Notes: generated from the letters alone by a model not told the origin. 64,000 bases of DNA from Bacteroidota bacterium (GCA_023458555.1 JAEWYS010000001.1:372001-436000); one strand, 5' to 3'; counted from the first letter of the stretch, positions 17,268 to 26,459 are shown. Made by a program: numbers and translations.

Positions 17268-18479
17268 TTATGCGTCAATTTCACCCGCAATTAGATTTAT
17301 ACTGCTCAATGTAACTACAGCATCTGCGATCTGTCCCCCTTTTATCATTTGGCCGAATGCCTGATAGTAAATGAATCCGGGACGTCTGAAATGTAGTCTG
17401 AACGGGCTTCTGCCGCCATCACTTACCAGATAGAAACCTAATTCCCCATTAGCTGCTTCAATTGAATGATATACTTCTCCTACAGGGACGTCAATCTCAC
17501 CCATTACAATTTTAAAGTGCCATATCAGGGCCTCCATATGGTTGTATACATCGGCTTTGGGGGGCAGAAAGTATTCCGGTACTTCTGCATGATGAGGACC
17601 GGCCGGTAGTTTTTGCAATGCCTGCCTGATAATGCTCAGGCTCTGCCAGATTTCGTGATTACGAACCATAAAGCGGTCGTAAGCATCACCACTGATACCT
17701 ACAGGAATTTCAAAATCAAAATCCTGATAGGATGAATATGGATTCATGACCCTTACGTCATAATCAATGCCTGTCGCTCTGAGGTTTGGACCTGTAAATC
17801 CATAATTTAGTGCATCTTCTGCAGAAATAGCACCTACACTGATACAGCGGTCCATGAAAATCCTGTTGCGATTAAAAAGTGCTTCAAACTCTTTCATTAC
17901 AGCAGGAAACTCATCCAGAAACTTTTCCAGTTTTCTGAAAGCAAGTTCAGGCCACGGGCGCTCAAATCCGCCTATTCTTCCCATATTAGTGGTGAGTCTG
18001 GCACCACATATTTCTTCATAAATTTCATAAATGCGTTCTCTGAACTGCATTACGTACAGGAAGCCGGTGAATGCTCCGGAGTCTACACCCAAAATGCTGT
18101 TACAGATAAGGTGATCGGCAATCCTGGCCAGTTCCATAACAATCACTCTCAGGTAGTCTACTCGCTTAGGTGTCTCGATTCCTAACAGTTTTTCAACAGT
18201 CATATGGTAACCGAAATTATTTAGCGGAGCGGAGCAATAGTTAAGACGGTCAGTTAGCGGAGTGATCTGATAATACGGCCTTCTTTCCGCGATTTTCTCA
18301 AAAGCACGGTGAATATATCCGATAGTGGCTTCGGATGATACGATTTTTTCGCCGTCCAGCTTTAATATATTCTGAAATACACCGTGAGTTGCCGGATGGG
18401 TAGGGCCCATGTTCAACGTGACCAATTGATCTTCCGGTACCTCAGCTAATTTTTTGTTTTTATCTTCCTCTGTAAGCAT
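17268..18479 (-). CDS. nuoD: NADH-quinone oxidoreductase subunit D
   Basis: NuoD (403 residues) is the 49-kDa-type subunit that, with NuoB, forms the quinone site. It opens with LNMGPTHPATHGVFQNILKL including the quinone-contact histidines, and continues with IGYIHRAFEKIAERRPYYQI and NYCSAPLNNFGYHMTVEKLL. It ends with the family terminus IAGEIDA. NuoC and NuoD are separate genes here, unlike the fused NuoCD of enterobacteria. Confidence 0.95.
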   Translation of the reverse strand: MLTEEDKNKKLAEVPEDQLVTLNMGPTHPATHGVFQNILKLDGEKIVSSEATIGYIHRAFEKIAERRPYYQITPLTDRLNYCSAPLNNFGYHMTVEKLLGIETPKRVDYLRVIVMELARIADHLICNSILGVDSGAFTGFLYVMQFRERIYEIYEEICGARLTTNMGRIGGFERPWPELAFRKLEKFLDEFPAVMKEFEALFNRNRIFMDRCISVGAISAEDALNYGFTGPNLRATGIDYDVRVMNPYSSYQDFDFEIPVGISGDAYDRFMVRNHEIWQSLSIIRQALQKLPAGPHHAEVPEYFLPPKADVYNHMEALIWHFKIVMGEIDVPVGEVYHSIEAANGELGFYLVSDGGRSPFRLHFRRPGFIYYQAFGQMIKGGQIADAVVTLSSINLIAGEIDA

Positions 18480-18490
18480 TCCTTAAAGAC

Positions 18491-18997
18491 TTAGCGGCCA
18501 AACATAGCATCGTTTTTATCGGTTCTGGTTGCGTCTTCCAGCGCATATTCCTTGCGAAGCGGATAGTAGGTCATATCTTCGACATTCAGAATACGCTTAA
18601 GATTTGGATGATTTTTGAATATGACTCCAAAAAAGTCATACGTTTCTCTTTCCATCCAGTTTGCTGATTTGAAGACAGGAGTGATAGATGCAATTTCCGG
18701 TTTCGCTTTTGGAAAAAAAGCTTTCAGACGTACCCTTTTATTGTTAGGCAGGTTGTGCAGGTGGTAGATTACACCGAGGCGGTCTTCCTGTTCCGGATAA
18801 TGTACTCCGGTCAGATCCGTCAAAAAGGTAAAACCAAGGTCTTCATCGGAGTATAAATAAGTTACTACCTCGAGGATATGGTCTTTATTTATTTCAATGG
18901 AAAGCATATTGTAAGATACTTCTGTATTCAGTACAATACTTTCTCCGAATTTAGCATTTAGCTTTTCTACAATGAATTCGTTTGTCAGTTCAGCCAT
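18491..18997 (-). CDS. nuoC: NADH-quinone oxidoreductase subunit C
   Basis: NuoC (168 residues) is the 30-kDa-type peripheral subunit without cofactors. It contains the family signature ERETYDFFGVIFKNHPNLKR near residue 116, followed by the short YPLRKEYALED terminus. The gene abuts nuoB (one base overlap) and lies 11 bp upstream of nuoD, matching the order B-C-D. Confidence 0.95.
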   Translation of the reverse strand: MAELTNEFIVEKLNAKFGESIVLNTEVSYNMLSIEINKDHILEVVTYLYSDEDLGFTFLTDLTGVHYPEQEDRLGVIYHLHNLPNNKRVRLKAFFPKAKPEIASITPVFKSANWMERETYDFFGVIFKNHPNLKRILNVEDMTYYPLRKEYALEDATRTDKNDAMFGR

Positions 18998-19533
18998 TAT
19001 TTAATTCCGTAGGAAGCAAGTAATTGTTTATATTCTGGTGAGTCTCTTCGTCTCAGTGATTCATTGGCAACAAGATCCTGGATTTTCATGATTCCATCCA
19101 GAATCTGTTCAGGTCTTGGCGGACATCCGGGCACATATACGTCCACCGGAATAATCTTGTCAATACCCTGTAGCACACTATACGTATCAAATATACCACC
19201 ACTGGAAGCGCAGGCCCCAACAGCTATTACCCATTTAGGCTCAGCCATTTGCTCATATACCTGTCTCAGAACGGGCCCCATTTTCTTGGCGATGGTTCCC
19301 ATTACCATCAATAAATCTGCCTGGCGTGGTGAGAAGCTTGGTCGTTCGGCTCCAAAACGGGCTAAGTCATAGGTTGCGCCCATGGTTGCCATAAATTCAA
19401 TACCGCAGCAGGAAGTTGCAAATGGCAATGGCCAGAGCGAATGTTTACGTGCCAGTCCAATCGCTTTATCCAATGATGTGGCAAAAAAACCCGGACCCTC
19501 AACCCCGCTTGGTGCTTGTGCTACATTAACCAT
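18997..19533 (-). CDS. nuoB: NADH-quinone oxidoreductase subunit B
   Basis: NuoB (178 residues) carries cluster N2, the last cluster before quinone. The cysteines are the adjacent pair in FATSCCGIEFMATMG near residue 42, one in AVGACASSGGIFDTYSVLQG near residue 107 and one in YVPGCPPRPEQILDGIM near residue 137. These match the family pattern exactly. nuoB starts about 70 bp after nuoA; that gap is the widest in the operon. Confidence 0.95.
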   Translation of the reverse strand: MVNVAQAPSGVEGPGFFATSLDKAIGLARKHSLWPLPFATSCCGIEFMATMGATYDLARFGAERPSFSPRQADLLMVMGTIAKKMGPVLRQVYEQMAEPKWVIAVGACASSGGIFDTYSVLQGIDKIIPVDVYVPGCPPRPEQILDGIMKIQDLVANESLRRRDSPEYKQLLASYGIK

Positions 19534-19601
19534 AATCCCTTATCAATTTTAAGAATTGCCCAACTAATTTATCTTATTACAAAACGAAAATTTCGTATGA
19601 T

Positions 19602-19982
19602 TTATTCCCAGTCCAGTGCCCCTTTTTTAATAACATAAAAGAAGCCGATAAGCAGAGTACTCAGAAATAACAGCATTGCCCAGAATTCTTTCAGTCCGCC
19701 ATTGGAAAACTCGATGAAATTGACGGCCCAGGGATATAAAAAGATTACTTCGACATCAAAAAGTACAAACAAAGTTGCGACCAGAAAGTATTTAATGGAA
19801 AACTGCATACGGGCATTTCCTACCGATTCAATCCCTGCCTCGAAGGCTTCTACTTTGTTACTTGTTTTAACTTTGGGGCCAAGCAGCCAGGATGCTAACA
19901 AACTTATGCATACAAAGCCCAGTGCAACCAAAAACTGCATCCCGATGGGTAGATACGGGTTTAGTGCAATTTCTTCTTTCAT
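19602..19982 (-). CDS. nuoA: NADH-quinone oxidoreductase subunit A
   Basis: NuoA (126 residues) is a three-helix membrane subunit and the first gene of the operon. Family marks are KVEAFEAGIESVGNARMQFS near residue 42, FLVATLFVLFDVEVIFLYPW with the membrane acidic residues near residue 65, and the final helix ending VIKKGALDWE. The 344 bp upstream of it hold no gene and should contain the operon promoter, although I see no clear match to the TAnnTTTG consensus there. Confidence 0.95.
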   Translation of the reverse strand: MKEEIALNPYLPIGMQFLVALGFVCISLLASWLLGPKVKTSNKVEAFEAGIESVGNARMQFSIKYFLVATLFVLFDVEVIFLYPWAVNFIEFSNGGLKEFWAMLLFLSTLLIGFFYVIKKGALDWE

Positions 19983-20326
19983 GCCCTTTTTTTAAGAGGT
20001 TTTAGTTTTAGTTTATCAAATGAAACACTAATGGAAAAGGGACATTTTTTAATTTGTACAGTAATTACATTAAGGTTAAAATGTATGCTAAAGTCTACTA
20101 AAATTGCCCCTTTTTTCATATTGTAGTTGATTGTAAAATTAGATAAATTCTTTCTAAAAAAAATATTTTACCTGTTTTTTTCACCCCTTCGTATACTGCA
20201 TTGTTTCCTAAATAGTTTTACATAAATAATATAATATTTCGATTAGCTGTTTTTTTGGAGTTAAAATATGTATTTTTACCGATTCGGTCCTTTCCGATAA
20301 CTAAAAAAATATCTACTACGGTACTA
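19983..20326. other. Divergent intergenic region between nuoA and the CorC/HlyC-family gene
   Basis: This AT-rich stretch has no credible gene or RNA. It separates the leftward nuo operon from a rightward gene and must carry promoters for both. A weak candidate for the rightward gene is TTTTTTGG near 20251-20258 with TATTTTTA near 20270. No good leftward consensus was found. Confidence 0.5.
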
Positions 20327-21634
20327 ATGCTAATTGATATAATAGTAACTTTTTTCCTTGTTTTTTTAAACGGTTTTTTTGTTGCAGCCGAATTTGCAAT
20401 GGTTAAAGTGCGGATATCCCAGCTGGAAATTAAGGCTGCTGCCGGCAATATTACTTCCAAGGCTGCTCTGAGCATTGTCAAAAATCTTGATGCCTATCTT
20501 TCTGCAACGCAGCTCGGAATCACTCTTGCCAGTCTGGGGCTCGGCTGGATCGGGGAATCTGTTGTTACCAGGCTGATTATTCAGCTGATGGATGGCTTGG
20601 GAGTGTCCGTTTCAGAGGAGAGTGCTCATCAGATTGCTCTGCCGATTGCGTTTGCCGTCATTACGGTACTTCATATAGTTTTCGGAGAGCTTGCTCCCAA
20701 ATCCATAGCGATACAGAGGTCAGAAGCCACGACACTGGCTGTCACATATCCGATGAAAGTGTTTTATGTGCTGTTCAGACCATTTATCTGGCTGCTCAAT
20801 GGACTTGCCAATATGCTTTTGAGGAGCATGGGATTTTCAGCTCATGATCACCTCGAAGTGCACTCAGCAGAAGAAATTAAGCTGCTGCTTGAACAAAGTA
20901 AAGAATCCGGTGCAATAAAAGCCTCAGAGCATGAGCTGATAAAGAACGTCTTTAATTTCAACTTTATAACTGCGAGACAGATTATGGTGCCGAGAACAAG
21001 TATTTGCGCCATAGATATCGAGCTCACGGAGCAGGAAGTGACTGATCTGATTATTAAGGAGGGGTATAGCCGGATGCCGCTGTATAAAGACAGCATTGAC
21101 AACATTATCGGAGTTGTGTATATCAAGGATTTGCTGAGAATGATCGGCAAACAGGAAAAGTTTGATTTGAAATCGGTCATGCGTCCACCTTACTATGTTC
21201 CGCATACCAAAAAAATAAATGAGCTGCTCAAGGAACTACAGGAAAAGCATCTTCATATGGCTGTCATAACGGATGAGTTTGGCGGTATTGCGGGTATTGT
21301 GACTATTGAGGATATCCTGGAAGAGCTGGTAGGGGAAATTCAGGATGAATATGATGAAGAAGCACCGATTGTAGAGAAGCTGCACACAAATGAATACGTA
21401 GTCAATGCCCTGTCTGGAATAGAAGATGTCAATAATTATTTACCTGTTCCCCTGCCTAAAAGCAGCAGCTATGATACGGTAGCCGGATGGGTGAATACAA
21501 TTTTTGATAAAATACCGGAGCTCTATGAGAAAACAACTTTCGAGGAGTATGAGTTGACCATTCTTAAAAAATCGAAACAAAGCGTACTGGTCGTAAAGCT
21601 TGTTTATTCACCAAAGGAAGAAGAGGTAAATTAA
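20327..21634 (+). CDS. CNNM/CBS-domain transporter-like protein (HlyC/CorC family)
   Basis: From the ATG at 20327 the protein has 435 residues. The frame stays open upstream to a TTG at 20255, but that would add a hydrophilic stretch before the first membrane helix, so I prefer the ATG, which starts MLIDIIVTFFLVFLNGFFVA. Order of parts: a CNNM membrane domain with about four helices, two CBS domains (FNFITARQIMVPRTSICAID, then IKDLLRM and MRPPYYVPHTKKINELL with HLHMAVITDEFGGIAGIVTI), and a C-terminal CorC/HlyC domain. Such proteins are linked to Mg or Co efflux. The hemolysin name is historical. Confidence 0.9.
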   Translation: MLIDIIVTFFLVFLNGFFVAAEFAMVKVRISQLEIKAAAGNITSKAALSIVKNLDAYLSATQLGITLASLGLGWIGESVVTRLIIQLMDGLGVSVSEESAHQIALPIAFAVITVLHIVFGELAPKSIAIQRSEATTLAVTYPMKVFYVLFRPFIWLLNGLANMLLRSMGFSAHDHLEVHSAEEIKLLLEQSKESGAIKASEHELIKNVFNFNFITARQIMVPRTSICAIDIELTEQEVTDLIIKEGYSRMPLYKDSIDNIIGVVYIKDLLRMIGKQEKFDLKSVMRPPYYVPHTKKINELLKELQEKHLHMAVITDEFGGIAGIVTIEDILEELVGEIQDEYDEEAPIVEKLHTNEYVVNALSGIEDVNNYLPVPLPKSSSYDTVAGWVNTIFDKIPELYEKTTFEEYELTILKKSKQSVLVVKLVYSPKEEEVN

Positions 21635-21697
21635 AAACCGAAAAACCGGACGGCAACTACAAGTGATCTGCCAGAAACTGCTTAACTTTTTATTCTG

Positions 21698-24511
21698 ATG
21701 TTAAGGGCATTTTTGGGTATTTTTTTCTTTTTTTTCGTGCTTTTTCCGTTATCGGCACAGTATGTTGACTCCGGTCAGGATCCGGCCTCTATTGTATGGA
21801 AGGAGATTAAAACGGAGAACTTTCAGATCCTTTTCCCAAAGGATTTTCAGAAGCAGGCTATACGGCTTGCAAATGTGCTGGAGAAAGTGTATTCAGCCGC
21901 ATCTGTTACGCTGGATCACCAGCCGAGATCCATTACAGTTATTCTGCATACATATAACAGCAATGCCAATGCCAATGTGCTCTGGGCTCCCAGCCGGTCC
22001 AATTTTAATACCATACCACCTCAGGATATATATAATCAGGACTGGCTTGATCAGCTGGCCATACATGAATTTCGTCATGTAGTACAGATTGATAAGATGC
22101 ATCAGGGGATGACTCAGCTGCTTTACTATATTTTTGGTCAGCAGGCAATCGCTGCGGTTTTCGGCCTGTATATCCCGTTCTGGTTTGTTGAAGGAGATGC
22201 CGTAATTGCAGAAACAACCCTGAGTAAGTCGGGCCGGGGACGTCTTCCCTCGTTTTCCATGCCGCTTAGAACCCAGCTTATGGAAAAGGGAATGTATTCC
22301 TATGAAAAGGCATACCTTGGATCTTACAAAGACTTTGTACCAAGTTATTATAATCTGGGTTATTATCTGACCGGAATGGGAAGGTGGTGGTATGGAACAT
22401 CAATATGGGAGGAAGCATTGACCAAATCAGCAAGAAAGCCGTATCTCCCTACCATATTCAATAAGACAGTGAAGAAAAATGCCGGTTTTGGAAAAAGGAA
22501 GTTTTACCGAAAGGCAATGGAAGCTCTGGACTCTGTCTGGCAGAACCAGGACCAGATTGTCAGACCGGAAGCATATGTTCCTGCAAACAGGACTGCTCAC
22601 AGGTTTTTTACGAATTATTTGTTCCCGGTTGAAACCAGTCGCAGTCAAACGCTGGCGCTTAAGTCGGGTTATGAACAGATAGATGAGTTTGTACTGATAG
22701 ACAGCAATGGACGGGAAGAGCATGTGTTTTTTCCCGGACTTATCCAGCAAAGTCGTTTTTCGTATAATGAAGCAACTGGCAGGCTTGCCTGGAGCGAGTA
22801 TGTGTTGGACAAAAGGTGGTCCAACAGGATTTATTCCAATCTGTTTGTCTATGATTTTGTGAGTGATAAGCGAAAGATGCTTACAAGCAAAAGCTTTCTG
22901 TTTGTTCCGGCTATTTCTCCCGATGGAAAGAGAGTTGTTGCAATTGAGGCTACGCCGGACTATCTTTTTTATCTTACGTTTATTGATATTCTGTCGGGTA
23001 AGGTATATAACCGGATTCAGCTGAAAGGCAATCCTTTCCTGCTGACACCTCAATGGGTTGACAATAATTGTATTGTATACATTTCACTGGATCAGACAGG
23101 AAAAAGGCTAGAGATTCTTGATATAAGATCGGGCAATTCGGATGTGTTGCTTGATGCTGCAAGTAATGACATTACCAATCCGGTTGCTTACCAAAACTAT
23201 ATTCTTTTTCACGGTATCTGGTCCGGTATTGACAATATCTATGCGGTAGATACGCTCTCCAAAGAAGTATTTAAAGTAACGGATTCCAGATTTGGCGCTT
23301 TTAATCCTTCTGTAAACAAGGAGAAAGGTGAGCTATGGTACAATGAATACAGCGCTGACGGATATAATATGGCCCGGGTGAAACTATTGCCGGACCAATG
23401 GGAAAAATTAAAGGAGGTCAGGGATACATCTTTTAAGCTATATGAAGAATTGCTGGGCGAGGAACAGGCTATTCACTTTGATTCATCGTCTGCAAAAGAT
23501 TTTGAAATTAAATCCTATCCGAAGTGGAAACATTTATTTAATATTCACAGCTGGTCTCCATTGTCAGTGAATACGGAGTCCTATTCGTTAAACCCTTCTG
23601 TAACATTGCTGTCACAGAATAATCTGAGCACTTCATTTACCAATATCAGTTATGTATATGACCTTAATGAGGAATCAGGATCGCTGAATGCCAGCTTCAT
23701 TTACAAAGGTCTGTATCCACAGTTAAGCATGACTGGTAAGGTAGGCAATCGGCGAACCGTAAACAATGCAAGGCAGGAGCTGCGCTGGCAGGAAAGAACC
23801 GGGACATTGCTGGCTTCTGTTCCTCTGAATTTTACCAGAGGAGCATACTATCAGTTTGTCGTGCCTGCTGTTCAGTATTCGTATATCTCTGTGCAGGACT
23901 TGCCGGGTGGAGCCGAGGTTGCCGATATTAATGTCAATTCCGTCTATTATTCTCTCAATCTTTCCCGCAGAAGGAAAAGAGCACTTCTGGATTTACAGCC
24001 CAGATGGGGACAATATCTGCAGACAGGTTTCAGACATTCACCTTGGGGAGCGTCTCAATACAATAATCAGTTGTTTGTGCAGGGCGGATTGCTGCTGCCC
24101 GGATTGCTAAAGAATCATGGTATCAATATTTCTGCCGGTTACCAGCGAAATTATACAAACGGGAGTTTTGATTATACGAATCTGATTACGTATCCGCGGG
24201 GATATTCAAGATTATATAACCGGCAGATGACAGTAGTTCGTTTTAACTATTCCATGCCGCTGATCTATCCAGATTTCAATATTCCCGGCTTTATTTACAT
24301 CAAGAGAATATATACCAATTTGTATGCTGATTTGGGCATCGGCACTAACCCGGGTATAGAGCCGGTATACTATCCGAGTATCGGGTTTGAATTGCTGAAT
24401 GATTTTCATGTTTTCAGTAATATTGTACCTTTCAACGGAGGATTTCGGCTAAACTTTTTACCGGAAAGGGGCAATATAAACTTCCAGTTTATTATAAATC
24501 TCGGCTTGTAA
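21698..24511 (+). CDS. Predicted envelope metallopeptidase with beta-propeller and C-terminal barrel-like region
   Basis: The 937-residue protein starts with a signal peptide (MLRAFLGIFFFFFVLFPLSA, then QYVDS). Residues about 35-270 look like a peptidase-MA-type gluzincin domain: HEFRHVVQ (H123, E124, H127) gives HExxH, and WFVEGDAV supplies a possible third ligand, E165. Residues about 300-560 have WD40/TolB-like blades (AISPDGKRVVAIE, NPSVNKEKGELWYNEYSADG). From about 620 to the end, alternating aromatic strands finish with the terminal beta-signal-like NINFQFIINLGL, as in outer-membrane barrels. I infer an outer-membrane or surface protein with a catalytic head. No substrate can be named. 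It is likely monocistronic or read with the downstream J-protein gene 51 bp away. Confidence 0.75.
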   Translation: MLRAFLGIFFFFFVLFPLSAQYVDSGQDPASIVWKEIKTENFQILFPKDFQKQAIRLANVLEKVYSAASVTLDHQPRSITVILHTYNSNANANVLWAPSRSNFNTIPPQDIYNQDWLDQLAIHEFRHVVQIDKMHQGMTQLLYYIFGQQAIAAVFGLYIPFWFVEGDAVIAETTLSKSGRGRLPSFSMPLRTQLMEKGMYSYEKAYLGSYKDFVPSYYNLGYYLTGMGRWWYGTSIWEEALTKSARKPYLPTIFNKTVKKNAGFGKRKFYRKAMEALDSVWQNQDQIVRPEAYVPANRTAHRFFTNYLFPVETSRSQTLALKSGYEQIDEFVLIDSNGREEHVFFPGLIQQSRFSYNEATGRLAWSEYVLDKRWSNRIYSNLFVYDFVSDKRKMLTSKSFLFVPAISPDGKRVVAIEATPDYLFYLTFIDILSGKVYNRIQLKGNPFLLTPQWVDNNCIVYISLDQTGKRLEILDIRSGNSDVLLDAASNDITNPVAYQNYILFHGIWSGIDNIYAVDTLSKEVFKVTDSRFGAFNPSVNKEKGELWYNEYSADGYNMARVKLLPDQWEKLKEVRDTSFKLYEELLGEEQAIHFDSSSAKDFEIKSYPKWKHLFNIHSWSPLSVNTESYSLNPSVTLLSQNNLSTSFTNISYVYDLNEESGSLNASFIYKGLYPQLSMTGKVGNRRTVNNARQELRWQERTGTLLASVPLNFTRGAYYQFVVPAVQYSYISVQDLPGGAEVADINVNSVYYSLNLSRRRKRALLDLQPRWGQYLQTGFRHSPWGASQYNNQLFVQGGLLLPGLLKNHGINISAGYQRNYTNGSFDYTNLITYPRGYSRLYNRQMTVVRFNYSMPLIYPDFNIPGFIYIKRIYTNLYADLGIGTNPGIEPVYYPSIGFELLNDFHVFSNIVPFNGGFRLNFLPERGNINFQFIINLGL

Positions 24512-24562
24512 TCTAACAAATACCTTATTTACCTGAGTTATATATAATAATGAGGGGGTACT

Positions 24563-25435
24563 ATGCAATTCAGAGATTATTATCAGGATTTAGGAGTTTC
24601 CAGAACATCTTCCGAAGATGAGATCAAGAAAGCGTTCAAAAAGCTTGCAGTAAAATATCATCCGGATAAAAATCCGGGGAATAAAGAGGCGGAAGAAAAA
24701 TTTAAAATAATCAATGAAGCATATACAGTATTGTCCGATCAGGAAAAACGCAGACAGTACGATCAGTACGCAGAAAACTGGAAATATTACAAGGAGGCCG
24801 GGAGCAGAGCAAATGCTGAGAGTGAACAGGAAGAGCATGACATATTCGGACAGCGGGGAGCTTTTTCGGATTTCTTTGAGACATTTTTTGGCGGAGGATT
24901 TAAGAAGGGAGGAAGAGGTGGTGTCCGGGGTACCGATTATGAGGGCAATATGACGATAACTCTCAGGGAAGCTTTTCATGGAACAAGTAAACTTTTTAAG
25001 ATAAATGAACGTCCGTATACCATACGTCTAAAGCCTGGAATAGCCGATGGACAGACATTAAAAGTCAGCGGGAGCGGGGGGCCGGGAGTATATGGCGGCC
25101 CCAATGGTGATCTTTATATTACTGTTCAGATCGAACCTGATCCGGTATTTGAGCGGAAAGGTGATGATTTGTATGTTGATTTCCATATACCATTGTATAC
25201 GCTTATGCTGGGCGGAAAGAAGACACTGACCACATTAAAGGGACCTGTGGCGGTAGATATACCGGCCGAAACGAAAAATGGTAAAGTATTGAGATTGAGA
25301 AATATTGGGATGCCTAAATATAATGTGAGCGATCAGTATGGTGATTTGTATGCACGAATTGTAGCGGATATACCGGAAAATCTTTCTGAGAGAGAAAAAG
25401 GTCTGATTTATCAGCTGGCAGAAATTCGTGGATAA
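24563..25435 (+). CDS. cbpA: CbpA-type DnaJ-class co-chaperone
   Basis: The 290-residue protein has an N-terminal J domain with HPD at residues 33-35 (KYHPDKNPGNKEAEEKFK), a Gly-rich region (about 100-125) and the C-terminal peptide-binding domains of DnaJ (residues about 135-285, with LKPGIADGQTLKVSGSGGPG). There is no CxxCxGxG zinc-finger region, so it is a class B/CbpA-type J protein, not the main DnaJ. It should stimulate the ATPase of DnaK. A purine-rich GAGGGGGT stretch lies about 7 bp before the ATG, one of the clearer ribosome-binding sites in this window. Confidence 0.9.
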   Translation: MQFRDYYQDLGVSRTSSEDEIKKAFKKLAVKYHPDKNPGNKEAEEKFKIINEAYTVLSDQEKRRQYDQYAENWKYYKEAGSRANAESEQEEHDIFGQRGAFSDFFETFFGGGFKKGGRGGVRGTDYEGNMTITLREAFHGTSKLFKINERPYTIRLKPGIADGQTLKVSGSGGPGVYGGPNGDLYITVQIEPDPVFERKGDDLYVDFHIPLYTLMLGGKKTLTTLKGPVAVDIPAETKNGKVLRLRNIGMPKYNVSDQYGDLYARIVADIPENLSEREKGLIYQLAEIRG

Positions 25436-25515
25436 AATAATTGTAATAAATTTATTTTAAACATGAAAATTTGTATTTTAGTCCCGCATTAATACAGAAA
25501 AAGCTATAAAAAATT

Positions 25516-25983
25516 ATGAAATACTGTGTAAATCTGGTTTCTGTTCTGTGTTTTTTAATACTGACTGCATTTACTGCAGATACGCTGGAACAGGGAGCTT
25601 TTGTTTGTAAGGTTAATGGCAGAGAAATGATTTTAAAGGATGCGAAGGCAAAATATCGCACAATTACCGGCGGACACAAGCAATTGTCTTTGAGCAATGA
25701 TAAGTTTGAAGCTTTTGTTCTCCTGAATCCGGAAGAACGAAAAATAGCCCTTTCCGAGTCAAATAACAGAGAGGTATATGTCCGTTATGTGGAGCCAGGT
25801 ACAGATAAGATATATAAGCCTCTGAACGGATTTGTAGATATTCAGAAACTGGATCTGGAAAAAGGAATTGTTTCAGGTGTTTTTGAGATGGTGCTTATCA
25901 ACAGACAGGGCGCCGAGAAAAAAATTACTGTTACGAACGGTAAGTTTGAGAATATTCCCATCAATGAATTGAAAGCTTTTTAA
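25516..25983 (+). CDS. Secreted protein of unknown function
   Basis: This 155-residue protein has a signal peptide (MKYCVNLVSVLCFLILTAFT, then ADTLEQG) and a mature part of alternating strands. It begins FVCKVNGREMILKDAKAKY and ends KKITVTNGKFENIPINELK. The opening FVCKVNG and the closing TNGKF-type strand resemble small secreted beta proteins common in Bacteroidota (DUF6252-like), but I could not confirm a family. It lies about 80 bp after the J-protein gene on the same strand and is followed by a striking perfect palindrome. Confidence 0.7.
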   Translation: MKYCVNLVSVLCFLILTAFTADTLEQGAFVCKVNGREMILKDAKAKYRTITGGHKQLSLSNDKFEAFVLLNPEERKIALSESNNREVYVRYVEPGTDKIYKPLNGFVDIQKLDLEKGIVSGVFEMVLINRQGAEKKITVTNGKFENIPINELKAF

Positions 25984-26003
25984 AAAAATACGTTTCTTTT
26001 ATT

Positions 26004-26043
26004 TAATCAGCGGCTTCCCTTTGCAAAGGGAAGCCGCTGATTA
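26004..26043. repeat. Perfect 40-bp palindrome
   Basis: The sequence is its own reverse complement over 40 bp, centred between 26023 and 26024, with a core of CGGCTTCCCTTTGCAAAGGG and no spacer. It begins 20 bp after the stop of the secreted-protein gene and ends 10 bp before the next start. There is no T-run on either side. It could be a terminator without a U-tract, an mRNA-processing or attenuation hairpin, or a protein-binding site. Confidence 0.9.
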
Positions 26044-26053
26044 TAGTTTACAG

Positions 26054-26407
26054 ATGATGAACAACCCTGCCGCAAAAGGTGTTTTGAAAAGAAAACGCTG
26101 GAGGGCTGTAATGGGTAATCTGTTGAAACGTATCTGGGAAAAAATTGTCGACTATTCTAACTATAACCGGGAAGAGGTGGTATCTGATCTGAAGTCAGAA
26201 GCCGGCCGGCAGCTTCCCGGAGAGAGCCAGAAGAAAGATAAGGATAGTAATGATAAGCAAAAATCGTCTGCCTCTCCGAAGCTTTCCGAAATGAAGTCAG
26301 TGTTCAGGAAAAGAGAAAATGCTGTTAAGGGTTCGGAAGCTGAAAAAACGTTTTATTCCCGGAGAAGAAATAAAAATCAGAAAAAGACAGAAAAAAAGGC
26401 TGATTAA
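26054..26407 (+). CDS. Small highly basic protein of unknown function
   Basis: From the ATG at 26054 the product is 117 residues. A longer in-frame start at 26021 would lie inside the palindrome and is unlikely. The protein begins MMNNPAAKGVLKRKRWRAVM, has one aromatic, partly amphipathic stretch (LLKRIWEKIVDYSNYNREEV), then a long, charged, low-complexity tail rich in Lys, Arg, Ser and Glu that ends KNQKKTEKKAD. No signal peptide, membrane segment or known domain is visible. The tail looks disordered and could bind nucleic acid. It may be a real lineage-specific gene; confidence is limited because composition is the only support. Confidence 0.5.
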   Translation: MMNNPAAKGVLKRKRWRAVMGNLLKRIWEKIVDYSNYNREEVVSDLKSEAGRQLPGESQKKDKDSNDKQKSSASPKLSEMKSVFRKRENAVKGSEAEKTFYSRRRNKNQKKTEKKAD

Positions 26408-26459
26408 ACGCTTTATTTAAAAAAAAATGCTTTAGTTCACAATGGTGGATTGAAGCAGT

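Noticed and set aside
22427..23053. 208-residue minus-strand frame inside the metallopeptidase gene
   Set aside because: No start context or family pattern; it is antisense to a long gene with a signal peptide and motifs.
26021..26053. Upstream extension of the basic-protein gene
   Set aside because: A TTG start would lie within the perfect palindrome; the ATG at 26054 is more plausible.
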